Assembly (NCBI RefSeq): GCF_037042905.1
Contig: NC_087252.1
Coordinates: 31,435,994-31,499,993, forward strand
Length of the DNA: 64,000 nucleotides
Source of the DNA: Lytechinus pictus
Taxonomy: Eukaryota; Echinodermata; Echinoidea; Temnopleuroida; Toxopneustidae
Direction of reading: 5' to 3'
Numbering within the stretch: position 1 is the first letter of the stretch; the number at the start of each line of letters is the position of its first letter. The notes under the pieces were generated by a model that saw only the letters and a program-made list of their open reading frames with translations, made no database searches and was not told the DNA's origin. The position numbers and the translations under genes were made by a program. Positions 12,347 to 21,518 of the stretch are shown piece by piece.

Positions 12347-13572
12347 CAGTGGCGTAACTACGGGGGGGCATGGGGGGGCACGTGCCCCCCCCCCCCCCCC
12401 CCCCAATCGGCTGGCCAAAAAAAAAAAAAAAAAAAAAAAAAAAAACGGGTAAAAAGAGAAAAAGAAGGAGAAAGGGAGAGAAACGTACTGGGGAAAGAAG
12501 AAATTATTGCTAATTATAATGTTATATTATATTATAATTATGTTATGTTACATTACATTAAAAAATCATAAATTAATGAAACATAGGCCTAATTTGCGCA
12601 GGGCCTAGGCTATGTCTTCATTGTTCCTGGTGCTCGCATTGTCTGTTTAACAACTTAAGATATATAATCCTGTTGTACTAAAACCTCCCGTTTTCAAGTC
12701 AATATACACAAAATATATTTCCTCGCACTTCAAATTATTATTGTTTTATGTAGTGACATATGCTTCTTTTTCATGACTACTTAAAGTGATTGCCCCATTT
12801 TAAGGTCTTAATATAAACCATTTCCTGTCTGTGCTTACGTCTGCATTCGTGGATTGGTGAGATATGTCTGTTCTTCATGAATTCCTAAAATCAGACCTTA
12901 AAATGTCCCTTTTTCTGATCTGAATATCAACAAATTTCTGCTTGCACCTCGCGCTCGCATAATTTGGTTAGTAAAATAAGCATGGTCTTCGTGAATTCCT
13001 ACAAGTAGGCCTTAGAATGCCCCTCTTCAGGTCTAAATTTCCTAAATTTTCAGCTCGCGCTTCGCGCTCGCAATATTTGACTAGTGAGATGCGTATTGAT
13101 AATCATGATTACAATGACTACAAAAAGTGCTTCATGTGTTTAGATGTATATTATTCAAACAAATTCAGCAAGCGCTTGGCACTCGCATTAGTTGACTATG
13201 GTAAGATATGTATACTCTTATTGGATTCCCAAAATATAGTCCTTGAAATGTCCTTGTTTGGGGTCAATATATACACAAATTTCAGCTCGCGCTTTGCGCT
13301 CGCATCGTATGTTTAGTGAGACAGGTACGTATTATGATTACAAAAAATGTTTACAATGTCCCTTTTTAGGTCTGAATTTCAAAAAATTTCAGCTCGCGCT
13401 TCGCGCTCGCATTATGTGATCAGTGAGATACATATCCGTTTAATGGCACTGTTCTTAAAATGTCTCTATTATGTCGGTATACCTGGCAACTGTGCGCGCT
13501 TCGCGCGCTCTCTAAGTGACTCAAAATTTTTGCTGGTGCCCCCCCAATGCCGTGACCCACGGTACGCCACTG
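12347..13572. mobile_element. hAT-like non-autonomous transposon with 8-bp target duplication
   Basis: Ends CAGTGGCGTAAC and (inverted) CAGTGGCGTACC are typical hAT termini. ACTACCAT occurs directly on both sides (12339-12346 and 13573-13580), a perfect 8-bp duplication. It starts with a G/C-homopolymer hairpin and poly-A and holds the internal array listed separately. No transposase is present. Confidence 0.88.
12940..13515. repeat. Internal array of about 110-bp units with CTCGCGCTTCGCGCTCGC
   Basis: The palindromic phrase GCGCTTCGCGC, or a variant of it, recurs about six times (near 12950, 13055, 13170, 13285, 13395 and 13497), each followed by a related segment. It lies inside the hAT-like element. 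Confidence 0.75.
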
Positions 13573-13679
13573 ACTACCATGGTAACAAGGACAGCAGCCA
13601 ATTGGAATCAAGTTGTCTCATAGGAGTTGGTATAATTTCCCATAGTTGCGACGATCATGAAACAGACCCTCAGTAATGC

Positions 13680-14015
13680 GACAGACCGTTGACATTTAAA
13701 AACTTTCCGATGCTGTTTTTTACAGAGTTTTCTATATACATTTCGTTTTCGTGAGATTTAACGCGTTTGTGATTAACATTACGAAGGGACCACTTCACGT
13801 TGTATCCTCTCACATCTGTATGATTTATGCTTATCGACTGCACGTCTCGAATAGAGAAAAGGTAGGAGTGTGTATACCATATATGATCCTGTTATTTGTT
13901 TTGTTTGTATCATTTGAACAGAAATTCTACAATTTTCTAATTTTTTCTTCTACTCTTACTTATTTCTTCTTAAATAATTTTCTTTTTCTCGTACTTTTTC
14001 TTCTTCTTCCTTATG
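13680..14015. other. No feature seen
   Basis: T-rich. The 108-codon frame at 13751-14077 is low-complexity and probably not translated. Confidence 0.4.
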
Positions 14016-14100
14016 ATAATAATAATAAGACATTTATAATGCGCAAACATATCCACCCTATTAGGCGCTTACAATAAACTCAACTCACTACTGGTACAAC

Positions 14101-14283
14101 TTACAATTTGGCCATTAGATAAATTTTCAAACTGGCCTTAAAATGTTCTACTGATCTACAGTCTTTTAGTTTAGTTGGAAGATTGTTCCATAGACGGGGA
14201 GCTGCTGATGCAAATGCACGATCTCCCCATGGTCGTCTGGTTTTTGGAATAAAAAGATCGAGAGTACTTTGCTTTACTTCTTT
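14101..14283 (-). pseudogene. C-terminus of a CR1/L2-type LINE reverse transcriptase, 5'-truncated
   Basis: The minus-strand frame reads IPKTRRPWGDRAFASAAPR, LWNNLPTKLKDC and VEHFKASLKIYLM before a stop at 14101-14103. This is the familiar LINE tail pattern (GDRAF, AAPxLWNxLP, FKxxLKxxL). The frame is intact over about 60 codons but has no polymerase core upstream; a purine-rich stretch replaces it. It ends in a TTATTATTATTATC tail at about 14016-14029, as LINEs do. Confidence 0.85.
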
Positions 14284-14639
14284 TCCTCCTTTTTCTTTTT
14301 CGGCTTCATATTCTTCCCTTTCCTCGTTTCTTCCTTTTTACTTCTCTTCTTTTTCCGCTGCCCTTTTTGCTTTATCCCTTCAAGGAATCGAGTTATGAAT
14401 TTTAACACAGCCATTAATATTTTTTAATTGTTAACGTTGATATCTACGGAAATTTAACGGTGTCGTCGACTTGTAGAAATGGCGAGATAAATTATCCTGC
14501 AAGCCAACTTATGAAATGTGACTTTGGTTTTTTTAATATCAGGAATATCAGTGTCGACTAGCGCATGGATTAAATAAATCCACCATGACCTATTACGACG
14601 TTTGTGTTTTCATGAAATTATCAATAATAGAAAATTACA

Positions 14640-14722
14640 TTTGAAGTACTAATGTATCATTTTGTTTGAATGGAGCCTATTTTCTATACTACCTATTCAG
14701 GGGAACGTCCAGAGTGATCAAC
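14640..14722 (+). promoter_or_regulatory. Putative 3' splice site and 5' leader of the GPCR
   Basis: A pyrimidine-rich run followed by CAG at 14698-14700 resembles a splice acceptor and sits 22 bases before the ATG at 14723. It suggests a 5' UTR intron with its first exon upstream. Alternatively, transcription runs through and the ATG at 14666 is used. Confidence 0.4.
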
Positions 14723-15859
14723 ATGGGATCCAACCAAGTTTCCGAGATAGAACTGATCGCCGACTCTAAGATTCCGAAAGAGTCCCATGAACTCAGCATC
14801 GAAACTCCTTCAAATATATCTAGTTTTCCTTTCGCTGATTGGCTGTGGAACCCGGTCACGTGGTCATGGTGGGAGATACTCCAGACCGCAATTGCGTCGT
14901 TAGGCGTGGTCGGAAATTCCCTGGTCGTTGTAGTTTTGTTTCAAAGACGAACGACGAGGCGGCCCGCGGATACACTCATCGGCGCTCTTGCTGCGGCAGA
15001 TCTTTTGACGTCACTCTTCATGTTTCCGCATCCGACACCACAGAATGTTCCAGTAACGTTCCTTGGGAATTTCGTCTGTAAACTAGTCAAATCGTCTGCT
15101 CTTCTTTGGGTATCCTGCTCCGCTTCGATATTCACACTCACTGCGATCGCAGTTGAGCGTTGTATCGCCGTAGTGTTTCCGTTGCGTGCTAAGCGATTAA
15201 TAACACGTCGTCGGGTTTTCATCGTCGTGGGTATAATTTGGTGCTCTTCTTGTGTGTTTGTTGCTCCCGAATTCGTGTTTCATGTTGTTGAACCACGGTC
15301 ACGCAATTGCATATATCGCTACCAGTCTACTATAACACAAGAGATCTATGGCATATTTGTAATAGTAATATTTTTCTTGCTACCGTCATCTGTAATGTTG
15401 GCCATTCATGTTCTAATCGTAGCAACTCTTCATCGGCAGACTCGACGCTTTGCCAGCAGTGTACGGAATCACCGTTCGAGTCCTGCCTACAGAATCGTTG
15501 TCGCGAAAAGGCGCGCAGTCAAACTCCTTTTCATCATTGTTGTAATGTACATCATTTGTTGGGCACCGAATACATTCGCGTACTTGGCCGTTAGCATGCA
15601 GTGGGTGGATGCAAGCTTCATCTACAGCCCTCCATACGAAGCCCTGGTCGCTCTTGCTTTCTTGAACTCATGCGTGAATCCGGTAATTTACAGCATCCAC
15701 TGTCCAGAGTTCAGGAAGGCCTTAAGAGAGATTTTGACCAGGAAAACTACTTCGACCACCCGGGTACCTTTATTTGGTCAAGACTTCAATGGAAACTTGC
15801 AGAGAAGAGAGAGCATTCGGACAATTTATTTGACCAAAAGACCTCCGTATATCGCGTAA
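14723..15859 (+). CDS. Rhodopsin-family (class A) G-protein-coupled receptor, orphan, single coding exon
   Basis: Seven-helix plasma-membrane receptor expected to signal through heterotrimeric G proteins; the ligand is unknown. The open frame starts at 14666 (397 aa), but I place the start at the ATG at 14723 (378 aa). A good splice acceptor (pyrimidine-rich, then TATTCAG) ends at 14700, so the first in-frame ATG may be intronic. In 397-aa numbering I see the TM1 Asn (GNSLV, N84), TM2 Asp (AAADLL, D112), TM3 Cys138 pairing with ECL2 Cys215, an E-R-C triplet at 164-166 in place of DRY, TM4 Trp192, CWAP at 298-301 and NPVIY at 338-342, followed by a helix-8-like segment. N50 lies in an N-glycosylation sequon in the extracellular tail. 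All hallmark residues are intact, so it is probably functional. I cannot assign a ligand class; peptide-receptor-like is a guess. Confidence 0.93.
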   Translation: MGSNQVSEIELIADSKIPKESHELSIETPSNISSFPFADWLWNPVTWSWWEILQTAIASLGVVGNSLVVVVLFQRRTTRRPADTLIGALAAADLLTSLFMFPHPTPQNVPVTFLGNFVCKLVKSSALLWVSCSASIFTLTAIAVERCIAVVFPLRAKRLITRRRVFIVVGIIWCSSCVFVAPEFVFHVVEPRSRNCIYRYQSTITQEIYGIFVIVIFFLLPSSVMLAIHVLIVATLHRQTRRFASSVRNHRSSPAYRIVVAKRRAVKLLFIIVVMYIICWAPNTFAYLAVSMQWVDASFIYSPPYEALVALAFLNSCVNPVIYSIHCPEFRKALREILTRKTTSTTRVPLFGQDFNGNLQRRESIRTIYLTKRPPYIA

Positions 15860-15942
15860 GGCTAAGTAGACCCTTCAACCTTTGCCAGACGTGCAACGGT
15901 GTGCAGGTGTATAAAGGAATTGCACCACTAATTGGTATGTAA

Positions 15943-16430
15943 TAGATATGATAATTATGAAAATAGAGATATGATTTGATAATCATGATAAAAGTCATGA
16001 TTTATAATTCGCCGAATCCACTCAGCAGAGTGCTCGAAAAGTAAAACATCCAGGTGTTTTATTCGGATACACAACCTACTTTTTCAAGTTTTACTCTTTT
16101 TTTACTTTTGGGGTCGTTATGTACATGCACGAAACCAACTGGGTTGTAATGCTTTTTGAAGACCTATAACCCGTGCCAATTGTGACGCGCGCAAGGAGTC
16201 AAATCAAAGTTGATGTTTTACTTAGTTATGTAAAGTAGAAATCACATGAATAAATCATGCATTCTTGAAATAGCTCACCTTTGATCTTCGGTCACTTCTT
16301 TTAGAAACACCCTGTATATATAATGGCACGTACGATGTCAATCATGTAAATTGATATTTAACAGAAATATTGTGCATAGTAATTGTCAAGATATCTAGAT
16401 ATCTGATAAGGAACATTTTGTTTCAGACCA
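15943..16430. other. 3' flank of the GPCR, otherwise featureless
   Basis: Probable 3' UTR up to the AATAAA at 16249; nothing else seen. Confidence 0.4.
16249..16254 (+). promoter_or_regulatory. Candidate polyadenylation signal for the GPCR
   Basis: AATAAA about 390 bases after the GPCR stop codon. It is the first canonical hexamer I noticed in the 3' flank. Such hexamers are frequent in AT-rich DNA, so this is weak on its own. Confidence 0.35.
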
Positions 16431-16437
16431 GGGTCCC

Positions 16438-16510
16438 GTAACACAAAGGTTAGCGATTAATCGTACGCTTTTTACGATTAATTGGACTTTGTTGTCAATG
16501 TAATGTTTTG
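16438..16510. repeat. Half of a hairpin MITE
   Basis: CCCGTAACACAAAGGTTAGC followed by an ATTAATCGTACG/CGATTAATTGG hairpin. The matching far end is missing. Confidence 0.4.
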
Positions 16511-16556
16511 TGATGATGAGACTTGTCTTACATATTCAAAAATATATGAATACATA

Positions 16557-16700
16557 ATCAATACTTAATCGATACTTCTTCAGGAAGTATAACAGGAAAC
16601 CATTTGTTTACCAACTTTAACTATCTTAAGAAAGTTGGAATTGGTAAACATAATAGTTTCCTGTTATACTTCCTGTAGAAGTATTGATTAAGTATTGATT
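16557..16700. mobile_element. Palindromic MITE-like hairpin
   Basis: Arms of about 65 bp share AATCAATACTTAATC, CAGGAAGTATAACAGGAAAC and GTTTACCAA in inverted order, with a loop of about 15 bp. Confidence 0.75.
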
Positions 16701-16719
16701 ACATGTATTGGTACCCAAT

Positions 16720-17880
16720 TCAGAGTAGAGATTAGAGTTTAGATTGTTTCCAGCATGCAGACAGATTAGAGATAGAGCTACAGGAGAGTTTTTCTTTCAT
16801 ACTGCACAGTTTATCTTCATCTTCAGAGTATAGTCACCATCAGACTTACTCATGTATTTGTCATTATCATCATCATCAAGTAACAATCTTTAATAAACGT
16901 GTACATAAACTGTACATACTGCATTGATTCGTCTCATTTAAGACTGGTTGAAAGTAAAAGAGCATTAGATCCAACGACAACACAACAGTTATGGCATGTG
17001 CTGATAGGGTGCTCCATCCCACAAGTGGTAAATAAATTAAATAAATAAAAATTAAATAATCAGTCGTTAAAAAACATGTTCTACTATGATTGCTGAGTTT
17101 TGTATTACAGCCCCCTGGTGCACTTAATTGAACTGTACAGTTTCCACCCGCAAAACCATTAGTAAACGTGATTTGTTTTGGGTTTTTTTTTCAATTGGTC
17201 CAATGTAGGCCTACCATATTACCATATTTCCCTGTGGTTCTATGTATGTCTGTTCTGACTTGGACCCACCAACATGGGTAACTTCTATAGAAATACACCT
17301 CATCATTGATTCTCTCATATTCGCCCAAATTCACCTTACCTAAGCACTATTTGGACAAACTGATTATATCGTTACGATAATTTACTTTTTTGAACGAAAC
17401 GTCATCAATAAATGCAATATATAGATATACCCGACTGCAGATCTCCTTTATGGTGCATAATTTTATTCAATTTAAATTCATGAGGTAAGGTACACAACCT
17501 GTAGAAATCAAGGTATCAGCATGTTATATAAATTTACTTTTATTTAATTTGTGCGCTTTACATATTCGAGCATGGGAATCAGTGTTCAAACTAGACCGAA
17601 CTCAGCTCAATGAAGGAACATGTGTCGGAGGCAAATGATTTATAAACGTGCATACAGTATAAACAGTTTCGATTGTTCTTCACATTACGGCGTATTTTTG
17701 GATCATATTGATATATCGTTCGTATCGCATTCATATAACAGTGCTTGGCGACCAACCATACAGATTATCTGTACGATCAATTACACACAAGCATCAATTG
17801 ATTCAATCCAATAATCAATTTCAAATATTTTCCACTTTGCAATAAAAACAAACCATAACAGGTAAACATAGCAAATTATC
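16720..17880. other. No feature seen
   Basis: A short (CAT)n-like run at 16864-16880 and AT-rich sequence, with no exon signals. The 64-codon frame at 17620 is probably chance. Confidence 0.4.
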
Positions 17881-17886
17881 TTTGTA

Positions 17887-18125
17887 CACTGTAAAAACTG
17901 CGGTGTTAAAACTGACACCAGTTGGTGTTAATAGAGGACTACACCCAGAGGTGTTAAAATTACACCCTAGAGATTAAAAATAACTCCAAAGCGTGTAAAT
18001 GTAACAACCAAAGGTGTTGTAATGACACCTATAGGTGTAAAACTAACACCACCAATTCAACACCGGTGTGAAATAACTGGTGTGGTCCTCTATGTACACC
18101 TGTTAACACCACAGTGTTTGCTGTG
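17887..18125. mobile_element. TA-flanked MITE rich in GGTGTTAA motifs, copy 1
   Basis: Ends CACTGTAAAAACTG and CAGTGTTTGCTGTG are inverted, with TA on both sides. The interior alternates GGTGTTAA and its complement many times. Relatives lie at 37958-38204 and 60390-60541. Confidence 0.8.
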
Positions 18126-18135
18126 TAGGTTTGCA

Positions 18136-18458
18136 TGGTGGAGTTTATAACGTGGAGAAGGTTTACGGTTCACCAGGTGAACTGTCTTCAGAAGACGGAC
18201 AGTCAACCTACCCGGAACGTCGAGTAACCTCTCTTCACTTCATCCTGCTACTACTCAAACCATCGCTACTTAAGCCATATTCAGCACATCTCATCTGATG
18301 TAGTTCTTTTCGGGAATTTACTCACTTTCAAGAAAAGAATACCTCTAATTTCCTCTTTTCATCCTTTCTCGTTTTTCTATATCAATTTTTCTGCCTGTAT
18401 TTCCTTTCCCTTCTTCATATTACACATGGTGAACCGTAAACCTTCTCTACGTTATAAA
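18136..18458. repeat. Inverted repeat with 33-bp arms
   Basis: GTTTATAACGTGGAGAAGG... at 18138 is mirrored by ...CCTTCTCTACGTTATAAAC ending at 18458, about 255 bp apart. It is probably the ends of another small transposon. Confidence 0.7.
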
Positions 18459-18583
18459 CATAGCAAATTGTGTACAATAATACAATTTCACACGAAGCAA
18501 GTAAGGCCTAAAACAGCATAAAAAGCAATTACACAAGGATGATATCATTGAAATTGTTTTACGAAGTAATATAATCAGTGGCC

Positions 18584-18717
18584 CGTTGCAGAAAGAGTTG
18601 CGCTTAAACGCAAGTCAAAAAATCAATCGCAAGTCCCAAATGCGGGCTGTTGATTGGTTGAAAATCAAGTTGCGCATGATTTTTAGGGTTGCGATTGATT
18701 GCAACTCTTTCTGCAAC
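18584..18717. mobile_element. Palindromic MITE
   Basis: GTTGCAGAAAGAGTTGCG is mirrored by TGCAACTCTTTCTGCAAC. The interior is also self-complementary (CAATCGCAA). Confidence 0.75.
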
Positions 18718-18719
18718 AT

Positions 18720-19500
18720 GCAATTCTAATGACAGACTGACTCAGCAAAAGTATCGCAAATAAATGTACATGATTATGATACAAAGAACATGCAGTACAA
18801 ACACTGTTTAAAATAATGTGTATTTTACAGCAGCTGTTTGACAGTATAAAACAGGTGTTTAAAATTATAAAGAACAAAATTTCTTTTTATATTCAATATT
18901 CAATACATTGAGCATGGTTTTAAACTGTTACACAACCACTGCAGCGTTCCAATAGTTTATTTCGAAGAGCGTTGTATGAAGTTTCTTTAAACATTGAACA
19001 TTTCAAATCGGACGTATAGAGCAGAAAGACTTCTCTTGTTGAATCAAGTGGTTGAACTAACAATTGTGAATCAACTTGATCAACGAGCAATTGGTCTAAT
19101 TCTCAAATCGTCTCTGGCCGTTGTGGATCGTCGATAAAATCACTTGATAAACTATCAATTAATCAAATTACCATAATTCTGATCCAGCTACATTTTCATC
19201 TAATATTCTGTTTAATAGTCTTACTGCAATTTACTCTGATGCCCAGATTGATTAAGACAATTTTTACGAGCGGATTGAGCACAAATAATAGCCCCCCTCC
19301 TCCTCCCCGAAATGGACTTGTGAATATAGCCTGGATGGTCCGCCTCTCGAAATTGATAAAGCAAAAATGGAAGCTAATTACACAAAATGGTAAATTTGCT
19401 TATATCGATAAGTTGGGAGACGAACTATATTGAAGATGAACAAGGATTGGACCATGTTGGATGAGCCCAGACGAGAGGTAGTCAAAGTCGGTGTCGACCG
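18720..19500. other. No gene seen
   Basis: AT-rich, with a small CAAGTTGATCAACGAG-type hairpin near 19070. No supported exon. Confidence 0.4.
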
Positions 19501-19531
19501 AGTGGTATTTTACCCTTTTAACCACCTCCCA

Positions 19532-19747
19532 CACTAGCGTACCTAAGGGGGCAGACTGCCCCCCTGACGAGTCACAACTCATGCAAAGGACGTATCCCTA
19601 CCCCCCCCCCCCCTGACGAGTCAAAACTGATCCCTGACGAGGCACTTTGAACTTGAAGACCTTTTTTTTTTTTTTTTTTTGCTCGTCAATATTTTTGGCG
19701 GACGAATTTGCCCCCCCCCCCTTTGGAAAATCCTAGGTACGCCACTG
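19532..19747. mobile_element. Short hAT-like MITE with near-perfect 8-bp target duplication
   Basis: Ends CACTAGCGTACCTA and (inverted) CAGTGGCGTACCTA. The flanks are ACCTCCCA (19524-19531) and ACCTCCAA (19748-19755). It contains poly-C and a poly-T tract of 22. The termini resemble those of the element at 12347. Confidence 0.75.
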
Positions 19748-19853
19748 ACCTCCAAGCATGTCACTCCAGACTATTACTATCCAATCCAATAATAATTTGA
19801 TGCTACTCTCTAAATGCAAAAGAGCTAATCAAGTCCCTAATCACATTCCTCTT

Positions 19854-20075
19854 ATGGGGCGTTGCAAGAAACTTGCGATCAATTGCAAGTCAATTTTCGT
19901 TCCTGAAATCAAGCATATGCCGTACAATTAATTGCAAATTTGTGATTGATCGCTAATCAGCTTCATGAAACAAGGAGTGTAAATCTCATTTGCTATAGTT
20001 AAAAGTGATCAACCACTCGTAAAATTGCAAAGGAATATTTGCGATTGATTGCAAATATTTTCTTGCAACACCCCC
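19854..20075. mobile_element. Nested hairpin MITE with TTA duplication
   Basis: GGGGCGTTGCAAGAAACTTGC and ...CTTGCAACACCCCC are inverted. TTA stands on both sides, exactly where family D copy 2 reads uninterrupted. Confidence 0.7.
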
Positions 20076-20189
20076 TTAGAGTGATAGTAGGGACCAATCC
20101 CTTTGGAGTGAACTGCACGTCCAGAGTGAATTATAGCTCCTTCTGGAGAGAACTATGCATCATTTTAGACACTTCCAGTCCACACGGGT

Positions 20190-20470
20190 CGTGTGGTCCA
20201 GTACACGGGTCGTGTGATCCAGTGGTTAGAGAATAGGGCTCATAATCGCAAGGTTGTGAGTTCGAATCCCTACTTCGAATCATTCGAATCATTGTCTCCA
20301 CTTTGATTTAACAAAAAGCCCGAGAGTAATTTCTGTCGTCTATGAGGTCAGCCACTATGACTGATTAACCTAGACGTGTTTCCTAGTTAATTGGTTATAT
20401 ACCAGCTTGGCGTTTACCAGCAGAGCGCTGTCCTGCCGAGTTCCTACGGAAGTTACCATAAAAAAAGAGG
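20190..20470 (+). mobile_element. tRNA-derived SINE (tRNA-Met-like head)
   Basis: A-box-like CAGTGGTTAGAGAATAGGG, a CAT anticodon in GGCTCATAATC and the B box GGTTGTGAGTTCGAATCCC are followed by an unrelated body and a short poly-A (ACCATAAAAAAG). The 5' end is preceded by a 21-bp imperfect duplicate of its own head. Confidence 0.75.
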
Positions 20471-20599
20471 TAAAATCCACTCTGGAAAGATGCAAATCTT
20501 GATCGAAAATGAGTGAGTTCGTCTCAATCCGAGAAAAGTGTGATATTAAGGGACCAGATTAGCTCTTTTGCATTTAGAGAGTGTGATAACCGGACATCA

Positions 20600-21130
20600 G
20601 TGGTAGAGCGGCAACTTCATGTACTCTTATGTCAAAGTAATATGAATCAGATCCATAAACGTTCAAGGTTATGATGGTAATTCAACAAATACCCCAAACT
20701 TGGTCAAAGTTCATTGACCCTAAATGACCTTTGACCTTTATTATGTCACTCGAACCTCAAACATGATGTTTAGTAATACTTGCTTATCCTTATGGTCAAG
20801 TTTCATGAAATAGGTCTATATACTTCTGAAGTTATTACGAGATTTCAAAAACTTCACTTTAGGTTAAGATTTTGATGTTGATTCCCCCAACGTGGTCTAA
20901 GTTCACTGACCCTAAATGACCTTTGATTTTGGTCATGTGACCTGAAACTCAGGCAGGATGTGTAGTAATACTTGATCACCATTATGTCTAAGTTTCATGA
21001 ACTAGGTCCATATACTTTCTAGGTTATGCTGTCATTTCAAAAACTTAACCTTCGGTTAAAATTTGATGTTGACGCCGCCGCCGTCGGAAAAGCGGCACCT
21101 ATAATAGTTTCACTCTGCTATGCAGGTGAG
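20600..21130. repeat. Dispersed repeat with a 192-bp internal duplication (TGACCCTAAATGACCTTTGA)
   Basis: The phrase at about 20715 recurs at about 20907, with matching flanks (TTTCATGAA, AGGT, ATACTT). It ends with GCCGCCGCCGTCGGAAAAGCG. I recognise this type of repeat from marine invertebrate genomes; the class is uncertain. Confidence 0.65.
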
Positions 21131-21305
21131 ACAAAAATTGGACCTACTGCCGTCTTGTTGGGCGCTTGACATTTCATATAGAATGGTAAAGGGTAATATT
21201 AACATCGTGTCATATGCAGGGTCCGAAAAGTACAGTTCAGAAGAGCTGAAGTGGATCCTTTGGGTATGATAAGAATTATATATTTTTATCTAGAACCCTT
21301 TCCTT

Positions 21306-21518
21306 TCAAATCCTGAGATTCTCATAAATCCCTCCTTTGATGCTGTCATATGTAGCTGAGGGTTTAGGTAATGGTTTAGGAGGTTTAGGTTTGATGGGCG
21401 GCTTCGTGAATGTTGTCATTGTGTTGGTCATCATCGGAATATATCCGTCATCAGCAAAATCCGGGTCTTCTCTCACTGCAGAAGGTGACCTCGGTGAAGT
21501 GTCGTCATACATGAATGT
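21306..21518 (-). CDS. Exon 15 of the nephrin-like gene: terminal cytoplasmic exon with SH2/SH3 ligand motifs
   Basis: Acceptor CCCATCAG in phase 0; 70 residues, then TGA. It contains YIPM (Y1094, the YxxM pattern bound by PI3-kinase p85), the proline run KPPIKPKPPKPLPKP and YENL (Y1133, the YxN pattern bound by Grb2). Binding is inferred from motif grammar only. Confidence 0.88.
   Translation of the reverse strand, partial: TFMYDDTSPRSPSAVREDPDFADDGYIPMMTNTMTTFTKPPIKPKPPKPLPKPSATYDSIKGGIYENLRI

Larger units (their letters stand above)
12293..13673. mobile_element. Host MITE interrupted by the hAT-like element
   Basis: Left piece 12293-12346 (GACTGTTTCATAAAG...) and right piece 13573-13673 (...ATGAAACAGACCC) form inverted ends of one palindromic MITE. 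The continuous order is restored if 12347-13580 is removed. Confidence 0.7.
19804..20584. mobile_element. MITE family D copy 1, carrying two nested insertions
   Basis: Ends TACTCTCTAAATGCAAAAGAG and CTCTTTTGCATTTAGAGAGTG are inverted. Comparison with the uninterrupted copy at 42056-42256 shows that 19854-20075 and the SINE near 20190-20470 were inserted later. Confidence 0.75.

Noticed and set aside
14839-15942. Other frames inside and opposite the GPCR
   Set aside because: Shadows of the receptor in other frames; the receptor frame alone carries the family motifs.
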